From the NCBI GenBank assembly GCA_022571715.1, contig JACZXH010000022.1, positions 1 to 44,811 on the forward strand: a stretch of DNA of 44,811 nt. Reading direction: 5' to 3'. The stretch comes from Bacteroidota bacterium. Its GTDB lineage: Bacteria; Bacteroidota; Bacteroidia; Cytophagales; Cyclobacteriaceae. Below the pieces are notes generated by a model that saw nothing but the letters and a program-made list of their open reading frames with translations, was not told the DNA's origin and searched no databases. Positions 24,305-34,230 of the stretch are shown in pieces (position 1 is the first letter of the stretch; every line of letters starts with the position of its first letter). Both the position numbers and the translations under genes were made by a program.

Positions 24305-25570
24305 TTAATTTCCCATCAGATATTTCAGGTATGCCACTGCAGTATTTCGTTCAGCACGGGCTTTTTCAAGCTCAAGTTCATATTTCAACTGTCGCCTGTT
24401 CATCCTGATGATCTCTTCAAAGTCAGTTGCGGCAGTGGTGTAATCAGTGAGCAGAATTTCCTGTGCCTGCCCTGCAATTTCTGAAAGCCGGGTATATAGG
24501 CTAACACGTCGTACTGCATCCAAGTAATCCCGGTATCCTTTTTCCATTTCTGATGTCAATTGGTTCGCGGTACTTGTCCGGTTGAACTGAAGCGCTTCTT
24601 GCTGCAGCTTTTTTTCACGTACCATAGCTGTATATTTTTTCCGGTATACAGGAAGCCTGATCCCGATTACCGGCAAAAGAATGGCGTCCTTGCCATTATC
24701 AGGAATATTCACACCACTCTGTTCACCGACGAAAATGTAGTTAATGCCAACATTAAACGAAGGTGCTCCTGCTTTGTCTGCAGCTACAGCCTCCAAGTTC
24801 AATGCAAGTATCTGATGATCAAACCCTTGTAAAGAGGGATTGTTTATTATGATAGCGTCCTGCATGATATCTTTTGGCAGCGACAAGGTATCTTCCCACA
24901 ACACCTGGGGAAAAACTACAGACCCTGACAACGGAGCATTTATAAGCTCTTCAAATCTTTGATTCAAAGGCGCTTCACTATCATTCAAAAACGATAGCTG
25001 ATTTTCAAGTTCACCCAGTTCCATTTCTACTTGCAGCACATCCACCATAGATCCGGTACCAGAGGCAAATTTGACTCCGGCAAGGTTTTTAATGGTGTTG
25101 AGTAGTGTAATATTCTCTTGCATGATACGTTCTGCTGACCGAAGGATGTAATAATTATAATAGTTTACTGCTACTTCAAAATTTATCCGTGTACGCACTG
25201 ATATCATTTTCATATAATCAGATTTTGTCTTTTCTACGGCAGCCTGTTCCTGCGCATTAAGCTGTCCGAACCAGGGAAACTGCTGTGACAAGGAAATATT
25301 TCCACGTTGCGGACCAACGCGTGTTTCCACCGGGCTTACAAATATGCCTAGCCCAAGTACGGGATCCGGGAGCGTTTTTGCCTGTGGAATTCGCTCGAGG
25401 GAAGCCTCATACTGCTTATACAGATACTGTATTGTTGGATTTTGGGCTGCTGCTGTATCCTGATATGCTTGCAACTCGGATTGAGCGGCGGCATTCATGG
25501 ATAATGACATTAAAAGCCCCAATCCGGGCAGAATAATTTTTGAGATTTGTATAAAATTTTTGTTTTTCAT
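24305..25570 (-). CDS. cusC: TolC/CusC-family outer-membrane efflux channel
   Basis: The ATG at 25570 (MKNKNFIQISKII) begins a signal peptide cut near MNAAAQ; a longer open frame to 25612 is less likely. The ~421 residues carry the two repeated helical hairpins of outer-membrane efflux proteins (MKMISVRTRINFEVAVNYYNYY, ARAERNTAVAYLKYL). As the trimeric exit duct it would complete the CusA-CusB pump. It lies between the pump and adaptor genes. Confidence 0.92.
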   Translation of the reverse strand: MKNKNFIQISKIILPGLGLLMSLSMNAAAQSELQAYQDTAAAQNPTIQYLYKQYEASLERIPQAKTLPDPVLGLGIFVSPVETRVGPQRGNISLSQQFPWFGQLNAQEQAAVEKTKSDYMKMISVRTRINFEVAVNYYNYYILRSAERIMQENITLLNTIKNLAGVKFASGTGSMVDVLQVEMELGELENQLSFLNDSEAPLNQRFEELINAPLSGSVVFPQVLWEDTLSLPKDIMQDAIIINNPSLQGFDHQILALNLEAVAADKAGAPSFNVGINYIFVGEQSGVNIPDNGKDAILLPVIGIRLPVYRKKYTAMVREKKLQQEALQFNRTSTANQLTSEMEKGYRDYLDAVRRVSLYTRLSEIAGQAQEILLTDYTTAATDFEEIIRMNRRQLKYELELEKARAERNTAVAYLKYLMGN

Positions 25571-25614
25571 TCCTGTAACATTTTTATTTTGATGAAATGA
25601 AGATATTTCCATAT

Positions 25615-28600
25615 TTATTTATTGTTCTTTACCCGTGATTCCTGCCACATACAATAAAGTACAGGAACCACAAACATGGTCATTACTTGTATCAGCATAC
25701 CCCCAAATGAAGGAATTGCCATTGGAACCATGATATCCGACCCTTTACCTGTTGAAGTAAGTACCGGTATCAGTGCGATTACAGCGACTGCCGCGGTCAT
25801 CATCGCTGGCCTGACACGTTTTACTCCAGCATGCAAAACCGCAGCTCTAACCGCGTTAACTGTAGCAGGTTTTTCCTCTTCAAATACCTGTTTCATATAC
25901 GTACCCATAATCACACCATCGTCAGTTGCAATGCCAAATAAGGCAATAAATCCTACCCATACGGCCACACTTAAATTGATTGTATGCATCTGAAACAGAT
26001 TCCGCATTTCGATATCGGCAACCGAAAAGTTCATAAACCAGCCCTGGCTGTATAGCCAAAGCATAATAAAACCACCGGAAAATGCCACAAAAATCCCTGA
26101 AAACACCATGACCGTGGTTGGTATATTACCAAACTGAAAATAAAGGATCATGAATATGGCCAGCAATGATATGGGTATTACAATAGCAAGCCGTTTTGAT
26201 GCACGTATTTGGTTTTCATAATTCCCTGTGAACTTAAAATTCACTCCCGCCGGTACCACAAATTCGCCTGAAGCAATTTTAGCATCAATAAACCGTTGTG
26301 CTTCTTCCACCACATCCACTTCTGCATACCCTTCTTTTTTATCGAAAATTACGTATCCAACCAGAAAAGTATCCTCACTTTTAATCATCTGAGGACCACG
26401 CCGATAAGTAACTTCAGCCAGTTCATTCAATGGAACCTGGACTCCGGAAGGTGTGGGTATCAGTATATTTTTGATGTCGTCAGGATTGTCGCGAAATTCA
26501 CGCGCATAACGCACCCTGACCGGAATTCTTTCGCGACCTGCTACAGCAGTTGTTAGCTTATTGCCGCCAATGGCAACCCCGATTGCCATTTGAAAATCTG
26601 CAACCGTCAGACCGTATCTGGCAATTTCATTACGATCAATTTCAAACTCAATATAAGGTTTCCCCACAATCCTGTCTGCAAATACTGAAGAGGGTTGAAT
26701 AGACGGGACCTGCTGAAGTATCTGTTCCAGTTTCAGACCCGTCTGTTCAATTACATCCAGGTTCGGACCATATACTTTGATTCCTATAGGCGCCCGCATA
26801 CCTGTAGAAAGCATGATAAGCCGGGTCTGAATAGGTTGTAGCTTGGGTGCTGAGGTCATACCGGGAATTTTCGTGGATTTCACGATTTCTTTCCAGATGT
26901 CATCAGAAGAATGAATTTCGGGCCGCCATTGACGGAAATATTTTCCGTTTTTGTTGCGTAGCAGTTCTTCCGTATTGATCTTTCTGAATCCATCCCGTTT
27001 TATATGGTATGTTGAACCGTTTTTAAGCACATAGGCCCCGTCATCGTCCACCTCGAACCTGATACGCCTGCCATCTTCGTCAACCGCGTATTCGGGGATG
27101 TAATTAATGGTATTTTCAAACATAGAAATAGGCGCCGGATCAAGTGCGGAATTCACCCTGCCCCATTTGCCTACTACCGACTCAACTTCCGGGATTGACG
27201 ATACATATAAATCAACCTTCCTGATGACATCTATGTTTTCTTCAACACCGGAATGAGCCATAGTGGTGGGCATGAGAAGAAAGGATCCCTCATCCAGTGG
27301 TGGCATGAATTCTTTTCCGACCCCGGGAAATGTTTTTATCAGTGATTGCCAGGCATCCGATTGCCGGATATCCAGACCGATTTTTTCTACACCGTTTGCA
27401 ACGGGTCCGAAAATTTTGTTAACCCCTTGCATGGATATAATACCAAAAAGAATGATGAGCAAGGGTATGGATAGAAACTTCAGTTTATGCCTAAGACACC
27501 ACTCTAGTATCTGGGAATAAAACCGGACAACCATCATCAGTGCGCCTAGCACAATTGTGATTATTCCACCTACAAACAAATAATTAATAAGCAAGCTGTT
27601 TTGTGCTCCTAGTGGGAGCCATCCTTTTGTCAGAAAATACACTACCGTAAGCAGTATGATAGCTGTATTTACTTTGCTTGTCCATACTTTTATCCGTTCT
27701 GGAAATAAACTTTCTGCTAAGTTGTTGATACCAATAACAATCAACGTAACTGCAATAATTCTACCGGAATAAAACAACAGAAAGAGGCCCAAAACAATAA
27801 GAGATACATTCCAAATCCGCTTGATCCGTTTGCGATCAAACCTGATGGAGAATATAACATGTGCAAATGCCGGTATAACGATCAGCCCAAGAACTAAAGA
27901 GGACAGCAAGGCAAAAGTTTTTGTGAAAGCAAGTGGTTTAAACAGTTTTCCTTCTTCAGCTTGCATTGCAAATACTGGCAAAAAGCTAACGATAGTGGTT
28001 GCCAGTGCTGTCATAATTGCTGAAGCCACTTCTGTGGATGCTTTATATATTACCTCAAGAAGTTGTTTGCCGTTCAGTTCCTGATTCTCCGGTAACTCGA
28101 GATGGCGCAAAATATTTTCAGTAAATACAATTCCAACATCCACCATAACGCCTATGGCAATGGCAATTCCTGAAAGTGCCACAACATTAGCATCAACTCC
28201 AAAGTTGCGCATTACAATAAAGGTCATTAGCACACCCAGAGGAAGAAGGGAGGAAATAATGATGGATGCTCTGATATTTACGACAAGTATGATTACTACA
28301 ATGATACTAATAAGGATTTCATGCTCGAGTGCGAACTCAAGGGTTCCCAATGTTTCATTGATTAAGCCTGTACGGTCATAAAAAGGCACTATGGTTACTT
28401 TGGAAACGGTCCCATCAGGAAGAATCTTAGATGGCATGCCGGGTGAGATTTCTTCAATTTTCTTTTTTACGTTATCAATAACTGAGAGGGGATTTGCACC
28501 AAACCGTGATACCACTACGGCTCCTACTGCTTCGGCACCTTCTTTGTCCAGGCCGCCGCGCCGTGTTGCCGGACCGAAATTAACTACAGCCACATCCTTA

Positions 28601-29430
28601 ATTCGTACGGGTGTATTTTCATTCACAGCAACAACAGCTTTTTCAAGGTCTTCCGGATTTTTGATATAACCAATACCACGAACAAGGTATTCGGCCCTGT
28701 TGAATTCAATGGTGCGGGCGCCTACATCCAGGTTACTATTCTTTACTGCATTCATAATCTGAGCCACAGTCACGTTGTATTCCTTCATGGCTACCGGGTC
28801 TATATCCACCTGGTATTCTTTTACAAACCCACCAATAGCGGCAACCTCCGCAACTCCTTTTGCTGAAGCAAGTGCATAACCCACATAATAATCCTGAATG
28901 GTTCGTAATTCCTGTGGGTCCCAGCCACCGGTTGGTTTGCCGGTCTTCGGATCCCGGCCTTCAAGAGTGTACCAGAATATCTGTCCGAGGGCGGTAGCAT
29001 CCGGGCCTAGCGCTGGTTGTACCTCATCCGGCAAGGTACCTGAAGGTAACGAATTTAGCTTTTCGAGAATCCGTGACCTGCTCCAGTAAAACTCAATGTC
29101 TTCTTCGAAAATAATGTATATGCTGGACAGCCCGAAAATAGAACTGCTACGGATTGTTTTTACACCCGGCAAACCAAGTAAAGCTGTAGTAAGCGGATAG
29201 GTGATCTGATCTTCAATATCCTGGGGTGAACGGCCCATCCATTCTGTAAATACAATTTGCTGATTTTCGCCGAGATCAGGTATGGCGTCAACAGGAACGG
29301 GGTCTCTTGGAAACCAATCCAATTTCCAGTTAAAGGGAGCTGTTGCTATTCCCCAACTAAGGAAGATCAGTGCTATCAGCGCTGTTACTATCTTGTTTTC
29401 AAGGAAAAAACGAATTGTTTTATTGAGCAT
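25615..29430 (-). CDS. cusA: CusA/SilA-type heavy-metal RND efflux pump
   Basis: 1271 residues from the ATG at 29430 (MLNKTIRFFLENK). It has the twelve-helix RND plan with two large periplasmic loops and the heavy-metal RND motif around DIEMRNLFQMHT and GIATDDGVIM. The three methionines that bind Cu(I)/Ag(I) in E. coli CusA have counterparts: M720 (LLMPTT), M770 (ISMFEN) and M873 (LIMLST), so copper/silver is favoured over zinc/cobalt. It is longer than E. coli CusA because of an insert after M770 (~785-850). It exports periplasmic or cytosolic metal through CusB and CusC, whose genes follow. Confidence 0.95.
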   Translation of the reverse strand: MLNKTIRFFLENKIVTALIALIFLSWGIATAPFNWKLDWFPRDPVPVDAIPDLGENQQIVFTEWMGRSPQDIEDQITYPLTTALLGLPGVKTIRSSSIFGLSSIYIIFEEDIEFYWSRSRILEKLNSLPSGTLPDEVQPALGPDATALGQIFWYTLEGRDPKTGKPTGGWDPQELRTIQDYYVGYALASAKGVAEVAAIGGFVKEYQVDIDPVAMKEYNVTVAQIMNAVKNSNLDVGARTIEFNRAEYLVRGIGYIKNPEDLEKAVVAVNENTPVRIKDVAVVNFGPATRRGGLDKEGAEAVGAVVVSRFGANPLSVIDNVKKKIEEISPGMPSKILPDGTVSKVTIVPFYDRTGLINETLGTLEFALEHEILISIIVVIILVVNIRASIIISSLLPLGVLMTFIVMRNFGVDANVVALSGIAIAIGVMVDVGIVFTENILRHLELPENQELNGKQLLEVIYKASTEVASAIMTALATTIVSFLPVFAMQAEEGKLFKPLAFTKTFALLSSLVLGLIVIPAFAHVIFSIRFDRKRIKRIWNVSLIVLGLFLLFYSGRIIAVTLIVIGINNLAESLFPERIKVWTSKVNTAIILLTVVYFLTKGWLPLGAQNSLLINYLFVGGIITIVLGALMMVVRFYSQILEWCLRHKLKFLSIPLLIILFGIISMQGVNKIFGPVANGVEKIGLDIRQSDAWQSLIKTFPGVGKEFMPPLDEGSFLLMPTTMAHSGVEENIDVIRKVDLYVSSIPEVESVVGKWGRVNSALDPAPISMFENTINYIPEYAVDEDGRRIRFEVDDDGAYVLKNGSTYHIKRDGFRKINTEELLRNKNGKYFRQWRPEIHSSDDIWKEIVKSTKIPGMTSAPKLQPIQTRLIMLSTGMRAPIGIKVYGPNLDVIEQTGLKLEQILQQVPSIQPSSVFADRIVGKPYIEFEIDRNEIARYGLTVADFQMAIGVAIGGNKLTTAVAGRERIPVRVRYAREFRDNPDDIKNILIPTPSGVQVPLNELAEVTYRRGPQMIKSEDTFLVGYVIFDKKEGYAEVDVVEEAQRFIDAKIASGEFVVPAGVNFKFTGNYENQIRASKRLAIVIPISLLAIFMILYFQFGNIPTTVMVFSGIFVAFSGGFIMLWLYSQGWFMNFSVADIEMRNLFQMHTINLSVAVWVGFIALFGIATDDGVIMGTYMKQVFEEEKPATVNAVRAAVLHAGVKRVRPAMMTAAVAVIALIPVLTSTGKGSDIMVPMAIPSFGGMLIQVMTMFVVPVLYCMWQESRVKNNK

Positions 29431-29544
29431 TTTATGTATCCTTTCAAAGTTTGTTAAAAACAGAAACACATGGAGGCATATGAATAGCCTCTATTTATTC
29501 AGGATGCACACAGGCGCTCCCGAATCTGTTAAACTGAAAGAATA

Positions 29545-29928
29545 CTAAAGAAGAAAGGACTGGATATGGATGTAAATATCCTGTCCGGCCGATGGGGGAT
29601 CATGTGATCGTCTATAGGTTGCCAAATTTGTATCTTCAGCAATTAAAAGTTGAGGTATTATTGTCTGAACAAGAGTCAAAATAATAGTTGTTGGCGCTGT
29701 TATTTTTATTGTTTGCTGATCTGCCTTGAATGTATCATCAACTGCAAAATATTGCGTCTCATCTTCGCAGCAATCTGTTGGCATCGAAGCATCATCGCCG
29801 CATGGATTGGGCTGTGAATTGATGGCAATCTCCAAAAGTTTTCCGCCACAATAATGCTTGCTGACTGACACACCAATGGTGCTTGTCAGTAGTAATATTG
29901 TAAACAATATGTGCATTAATTTTCGCAT
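29545..29928 (-). CDS. HYC_CC_PP family protein, head of the efflux operon
   Basis: 127 residues with an N-terminal hydrophobic segment and the three features that name this Bacteroidota family: KHYCGGK, DCCEDE and a C-terminal DPPSAGQDIY. The paired cysteines and histidine suggest metal binding, but no function has been established that I know of. It lies 114 bases upstream of cusA on the same strand, and the only promoter and operator candidates are before it, so it probably leads the operon. A piece of it is copied at 20919-21000. Confidence 0.8.
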   Translation of the reverse strand: MRKLMHILFTILLLTSTIGVSVSKHYCGGKLLEIAINSQPNPCGDDASMPTDCCEDETQYFAVDDTFKADQQTIKITAPTTIILTLVQTIIPQLLIAEDTNLATYRRSHDPPSAGQDIYIHIQSFLL

Positions 29929-29947
29929 TATTTCATCTACACATACG

Positions 29948-29971
29948 CAAATGTAGTGAAAATGATTTCAC
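29948..29971 (-). promoter_or_regulatory. promoter -7 box and palindromic operator of the efflux operon
   Basis: On the minus strand a perfect Bacteroidota -7 box, TACATTTG (29955-29948), lies about 20 bases before the ATG at 29928. Directly upstream of it, 29956-29971 reads GTGAAAATGATTTCAC, a perfect 6-bp inverted repeat with a 4-base centre. A palindrome in the promoter spacer is where a repressor or activator would bind. No regulator gene lies next to it, so its partner is unknown. Confidence 0.6.
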
Positions 29972-30090
29972 TTTACCATGTTATTTGATGAAAAACATGT
30001 ATAAACCCCGGATAAATAATCATGTATGTTACTTATAATACGCTGATATACTGTTTTTTTAAATTAACTGAAATGATATAGTAATACAGA

Positions 30091-30468
30091 TTAAGCTTTA
30101 ATATTCCGATTTGTAATAACTTTAAAATATATCGCAATCAGTACTACCACAACCAATGAGACTACGGTGATGATATCTACGGTATGGGGTTCCAGGTGAA
30201 TACCTGCCTGCCTGAATAACCAGGTATTGAATGAAGCGGGTAACCCCGTATGCCCTAGTTTTTCTTTGATATCCCAGTGCCAGTCGGTCAAAAAACAGTA
30301 TCCAAAGCCGTACCATATGCCTGGTACAAGCCAGCTGAAAACGGTGAGCCCCAAGCTGATCCGGTGTAGCTTCCGGGTTTTGGGCCAAATCCATCCAAAC
30401 AGGTTGAACAGGATCAGCAGGCAATGAAAAATGACAAAGAAAATGTCGAGGAAACGATACAGCGTCAT
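30091..30468 (-). CDS. DUF2784 family membrane protein
   Basis: 125 residues from the ATG at 30468 (an upstream ATG at 30495 is possible). About four membrane helices and the family core are visible: WPKTRKLHRISLG, WLVPGIWYGFGYCFLTDWHW. The function of DUF2784 proteins is unknown. It lies 162 bases behind the start of the HYC_CC_PP gene and is oriented the same way. A broken copy is at 21053-21262. Confidence 0.85.
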   Translation of the reverse strand: MTLYRFLDIFFVIFHCLLILFNLFGWIWPKTRKLHRISLGLTVFSWLVPGIWYGFGYCFLTDWHWDIKEKLGHTGLPASFNTWLFRQAGIHLEPHTVDIITVVSLVVVVLIAIYFKVITNRNIKA

Positions 30469-30719
30469 TTCGATATTTGATGCAGTTGTTACCAAAACTA
30501 ATGGTTTTTATTTTTATACCATTTACATAAATATTTTAATAGAATTATATTTAGGTTATTTGTAAAAACAGGATTGTTTTTTGAGTAAACAACTGTCTAT
30601 TCGAAAATTTGCATTAATTGTGCAATACGGTTTATATTCGTTATGTGTAACCATCTGTTATGTTAAAATTGTTTGCTAAATGGTTGATATAAATGATCTA
30701 AAGTGATACAGATTAGGTA

Positions 30720-31097
30720 ATGGATATAAATGCAACTGAAAAACGGAGGTGCCTCGAATGCGGTACGAAGCTAGTTGGCCGGTCTGACCAGAAGTATTGC
30801 TCGGATATGTGCCGCAACAGTTACAACAATAAGATCAGTAGCGAGGTAAATAACTTTGTACGGAATATTAATAACATCCTCAGGCGCAACCGGAAGATAC
30901 TGTTAAACCTAAATCCTCGTGGAAAAGTCAAATTACCACTCTCTAAACTGACGGCAGCCGGTCTCGACTTTAATTATTTCACTAATACATATATAACCAA
31001 AAGCGGCAATACCTACTACTTCTGCTACGAACAAGGCTATCTGCTGCTGGAAAACGATTATGTTGCCCTGGTAGTTAAGCAGGAATATTTGAAATGA
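30720..31097 (+). CDS. zinc-ribbon protein (DUF2116-like), 125 aa
   Basis: A small N-terminal zinc ribbon has four ligands, C11 and C14 (CLECGTK) and C27 and C31 (YCSDMCRNSY), followed by a basic helical region and a ~60-residue alpha/beta tail. Such proteins are common beside unrelated genes in Bacteroidota; nucleic-acid binding is likely, but no role is established. Its first codons and promoter region are duplicated at 21266-21345. Confidence 0.75.
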   Translation: MDINATEKRRCLECGTKLVGRSDQKYCSDMCRNSYNNKISSEVNNFVRNINNILRRNRKILLNLNPRGKVKLPLSKLTAAGLDFNYFTNTYITKSGNTYYFCYEQGYLLLENDYVALVVKQEYLK

Positions 31098-31482
31098 TTG
31101 CTACCTACAATATTTAATTTCATACAAAAGTCGCAAAAGAACAAAGAATGCAAAGACTGCAGAGAATGAAGAGTATTAATTGAACGCTAATAATTATAAA
31201 TCCGACTTCTGACTCATAACTACCATTCATTGCTATTAAATACTTTGACAAATCCTGATTTATTGATACGCAATCACAGATGTTTATCAAATCACAAAAT
31301 AGGTTAAATTATGAAATACCTTGAATTAACACTAGCGTGCTTGCGTGCTATTATTCAAATGCCTATAACCCTTGACGCGAATTGCATTCGTGGGTAATTA
31401 TTTAAATAAAATCCCTTCAAGCAATTATCAAAATGCCATTATTTGTGATTTTGGAGTAGATTTGTACATCAAATCGGTTTAT
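31098..31482. other. 385-bp gap before ispG
   Basis: AT-rich and without a convincing gene. The ispG frame stays open upstream to 31372, but those codons do not match the family's start. TAGATTTG at 31457-31464 is a good -7 box, 18 bases before the ATG at 31483, and supports that start. Confidence 0.45.
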
Positions 31483-33459
31483 ATGGAAAGCGTTGCAACT
31501 GTCATTGAAAATACACTTAAATACTGCGAGAGCCTGACCGAATATGTCAGAAGAAAATCACTGGAAGTACCGGTCGGCTATGTGCCTCTTGGTGGCGGTC
31601 ATCCCATTCGGATCCAGTCAATGACGACGGTAGATACAATGGATACGCAGGGGTCAGTAGCACAGGCTATCAGGATGATTGAATCCGGGTGTGAATACGT
31701 GCGGTTAACGGCTCCGAGCCTGAAGGATGCGCAGAATCTTGAAAACATTAAAAATGCATTGCGGAAGTGCGGTTACGATACACCACTTATTGCCGACATT
31801 CATTTTACACCCAATGCCGCAGAACTTGCCGCAAGGATTGTTGAAAAAGTTCGTATAAACCCGGGTAATTATGCCGACAGGAAAAAATTTCAACAAATTG
31901 AATATACAGATGACGCCTACCAGGCTGAACTTGACAGGATCCGGAAGAAATTTACTCCTCTGATAAAGATATGCAAAGAATACGGTACGGCGCTTCGTAT
32001 AGGAACCAACCATGGTTCATTATCGGACCGGATAATGAGCCGCTATGGAGATACACCCCTGGGAATGGTGGAGTCGGCTCTTGAGTTTCTGCGTATTTGT
32101 GAAGATGAGGGATTTTATAGTATTGTGCTATCTATGAAAGCTAGTAATCCCCTGGTGATGATACATGCCTATCGCCTGCTTGTTAATAAAATGGAAGCTG
32201 AAGAGATGAAACCCTATCCATTACACCTTGGAGTCACCGAAGCAGGAGAAGGGGAGGACGGCCGGATAAAATCAGCAATGGGTATTGGCACACTGCTCGT
32301 AGACGGACTCGGAGATACAATCAGGGTGTCACTCACAGAAGAACCCGAACTAGAGGCTCCTGTGGCCATTATGCTGGTTGACAGGTATAAAGACCGCACA
32401 ACCCATACTCCGATTCTGCAGGTTCTTCATTCACCGGTTAATCCGTTTGAATATACCCGCAGTATTTCCCGGGAGGTAGGTGATTTTGGTGGAAAAAACG
32501 TTCCTCGTGTAATTGCCGATTTCAGTGCGTCTTCCGGCATTCAAATGAAGGACCTTGCTGCTGTCGGACATTTTTACCATCAGGAAACGAACAAGTGGTC
32601 AATGGACGAAACAGGAGCCGATTACCTTTTTACAGGATCGTCTCCGGTAAATTTTATATTGCCAAAGGGACTCAAAGAAGTTAGTAATTATGAAACCTGG
32701 CAGGCAAATGGTCGCCCTGAAGCCATATATCCCTTGTTGATGGCTGAAGAATTTGTATCCGGAAGAACGCTTCACAGTTTATTGAACTTTGTGAGGATAA
32801 AACTCAGTGACATTGACAAGCCAATGGTCAAAAGGTTGAAGGAGGAAAGCAAGATTGTGCTTTGGCTTGAAACAGACAACGGGCATGCCATGGCTGAACT
32901 ACGGCGTGCTTTTTTTCTACTGGAAGCCAATTATATGGAAAAGCCGGTTGTAATCGCTGGATATTATAATTCAGTCTCAGAAGAGCAATTCAGGTTATAT
33001 ACTTCTACAGACATCGGAGCCTTGTTGCTTGCCGGTATGGGAGACGGCGTAGTACTTTTTCTAAACAATACTGCACAGGATGGAAGCATAGGAATTCACA
33101 GCAAACTGGAAAACGACACCGCATTTGGTATACTCCAGGCAGCTCGCAGGCGTATTACAAAAACAGATTTTATCTCGTGCCCTTCGTGCGGAAGAACATT
33201 ATTTGATTTGCAGGAAACCACGGCAATGATCAGAAAAAGAACAGAACATCTTAAAGGACTTAAGATTGGAATTATGGGCTGCATTGTAAACGGACCTGGT
33301 GAAATGGCAGACGCCGATTACGGCTATGTTGGCTCTGGAAATGATAAGATAACGCTGTATAAAGGTAAGGATGTTGTAAAACGCGGAATACCGTTTAAGG
33401 AGGCCGTAAATGAATTGGTGAATTTGATCAAAAGTGAAGGGGAATGGGTGGACCCGTAA
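31483..33459 (+). CDS. ispG: IspG (GcpE), 4-hydroxy-3-methylbut-2-enyl diphosphate synthase, long form
   Basis: 658 residues. It converts MEcPP to HMBPP in the MEP isoprenoid pathway, using a [4Fe-4S] cluster. The TIM-barrel start is clear (VPLGGGHPIRIQSMTTVDT) and the C-terminal cluster domain has C566 and C569 (CPSCGRT), C600 (GCIVNGPG) and the fourth ligand E607. It is about 280 residues longer than the E. coli enzyme because of an extra domain between barrel and cluster domain, the form usual in Bacteroidota, Chlamydiae and plants. The ATG at 31483 is chosen from the family start and the -7 box upstream. Confidence 0.95.
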   Translation: MESVATVIENTLKYCESLTEYVRRKSLEVPVGYVPLGGGHPIRIQSMTTVDTMDTQGSVAQAIRMIESGCEYVRLTAPSLKDAQNLENIKNALRKCGYDTPLIADIHFTPNAAELAARIVEKVRINPGNYADRKKFQQIEYTDDAYQAELDRIRKKFTPLIKICKEYGTALRIGTNHGSLSDRIMSRYGDTPLGMVESALEFLRICEDEGFYSIVLSMKASNPLVMIHAYRLLVNKMEAEEMKPYPLHLGVTEAGEGEDGRIKSAMGIGTLLVDGLGDTIRVSLTEEPELEAPVAIMLVDRYKDRTTHTPILQVLHSPVNPFEYTRSISREVGDFGGKNVPRVIADFSASSGIQMKDLAAVGHFYHQETNKWSMDETGADYLFTGSSPVNFILPKGLKEVSNYETWQANGRPEAIYPLLMAEEFVSGRTLHSLLNFVRIKLSDIDKPMVKRLKEESKIVLWLETDNGHAMAELRRAFFLLEANYMEKPVVIAGYYNSVSEEQFRLYTSTDIGALLLAGMGDGVVLFLNNTAQDGSIGIHSKLENDTAFGILQAARRRITKTDFISCPSCGRTLFDLQETTAMIRKRTEHLKGLKIGIMGCIVNGPGEMADADYGYVGSGNDKITLYKGKDVVKRGIPFKEAVNELVNLIKSEGEWVDP

Positions 33460-33487
33460 ATCCTTGAAAATAAAACATCGGTAGAAA

Positions 33488-33688
33488 ATGAATAAAAAGA
33501 AAAGCTCCGTAAAAGAATATTTTGAGCTGGGCGAGGTAGGGAGGTATTTTCTCAGGTTGTTTGGCAAAAAGTATAAGGACAAACCCGACAGTATCAATTT
33601 ACGACTGATGCACGGAATTAATAGGATAGCTGTGATCATATTTATTCTGGCGCTACTGTTTTTCATCTCAAAAAAGCTTTTCTTCTGA
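33488..33688 (+). CDS. small DUF6728-like membrane protein, 66 aa
   Basis: A soluble N-terminal part (KEYFELGEVGRYFLRLFGKK), an amphipathic NLRLMHGINRIAV segment and one C-terminal membrane helix. This matches my memory of the short Bacteroidota family DUF6728; the function is unknown. It follows ispG by 28 bases on the same strand and is probably cotranscribed. Confidence 0.7.
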   Translation: MNKKKSSVKEYFELGEVGRYFLRLFGKKYKDKPDSINLRLMHGINRIAVIIFILALLFFISKKLFF

Positions 33689-33744
33689 ATAATATACATG
33701 CTTAACCGCATAAGCGGGTATTGTAAGTTAAAACTACAAAATAA

Positions 33745-34101
33745 GTGGATATTGAAACATTCAGGAATTACTGCCTGTTAAAAAAAGGTGTTACCGAAAG
33801 CTTTCCGTTCGACGCTGACACACTGGTATTCAAGGTAATGGACAAGATGTTTGCTCTTGCCGATGTGGATAATTTTATGAGCGTAAACCTTAAATGTGAC
33901 CCGGAACAGGGGTTGGAGTTAAGAGAAAATTACACCGAAGTTGTGCCGGGATGGCATATGCATAAAAAGCATTGGAATACCGTATCTGTTAGGGGGACCT
34001 TGCCGGAGCAACTGATTTTTGATTGGACAGATTATTCGTACGAGCTTGTTGTCAAAGGGCTTTCTAAAAAGCAGCAACAGGCTTTATCAGAGGTCGAATA
34101 A
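33745..34101 (+). CDS. MmcQ/YjbR family protein
   Basis: 118 residues from a GTG start. The compact fold is recognisable from FRNYCLLKKGVTESFPFD, VFKVMDKMFAL, PGWHMHKKHWNTV and DWTDYSYELVVKGLSKKQQ. YjbR-type proteins resemble DNA-binding CyaY-like folds; their cellular role is not settled. It lies 56 bases after the small DUF6728-like gene, likely in the same transcript. Confidence 0.9.
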   Translation: MDIETFRNYCLLKKGVTESFPFDADTLVFKVMDKMFALADVDNFMSVNLKCDPEQGLELRENYTEVVPGWHMHKKHWNTVSVRGTLPEQLIFDWTDYSYELVVKGLSKKQQQALSEVE

Positions 34102-34230
34102 TTTGTTTTCTGGGTTTGGTTGTTATTTTTCATTCAACAAAGAAAATAAATACCTGATAATTCGTTTTATAGGAAATCAAAGAATTGAGTTTAGATAAAC
34201 CACTCAATATGATCTGATTTAGGGGTTACA

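Noticed and set aside
27263-29089. Several plus-strand ORFs inside cusA
   Set aside because: Shadow frames opposite a well-supported 1271-residue RND pump.
33199-33711. 170-codon minus-strand ORF across the ispG end and the small membrane gene
   Set aside because: It is antisense to two supported genes and has no domain pattern.
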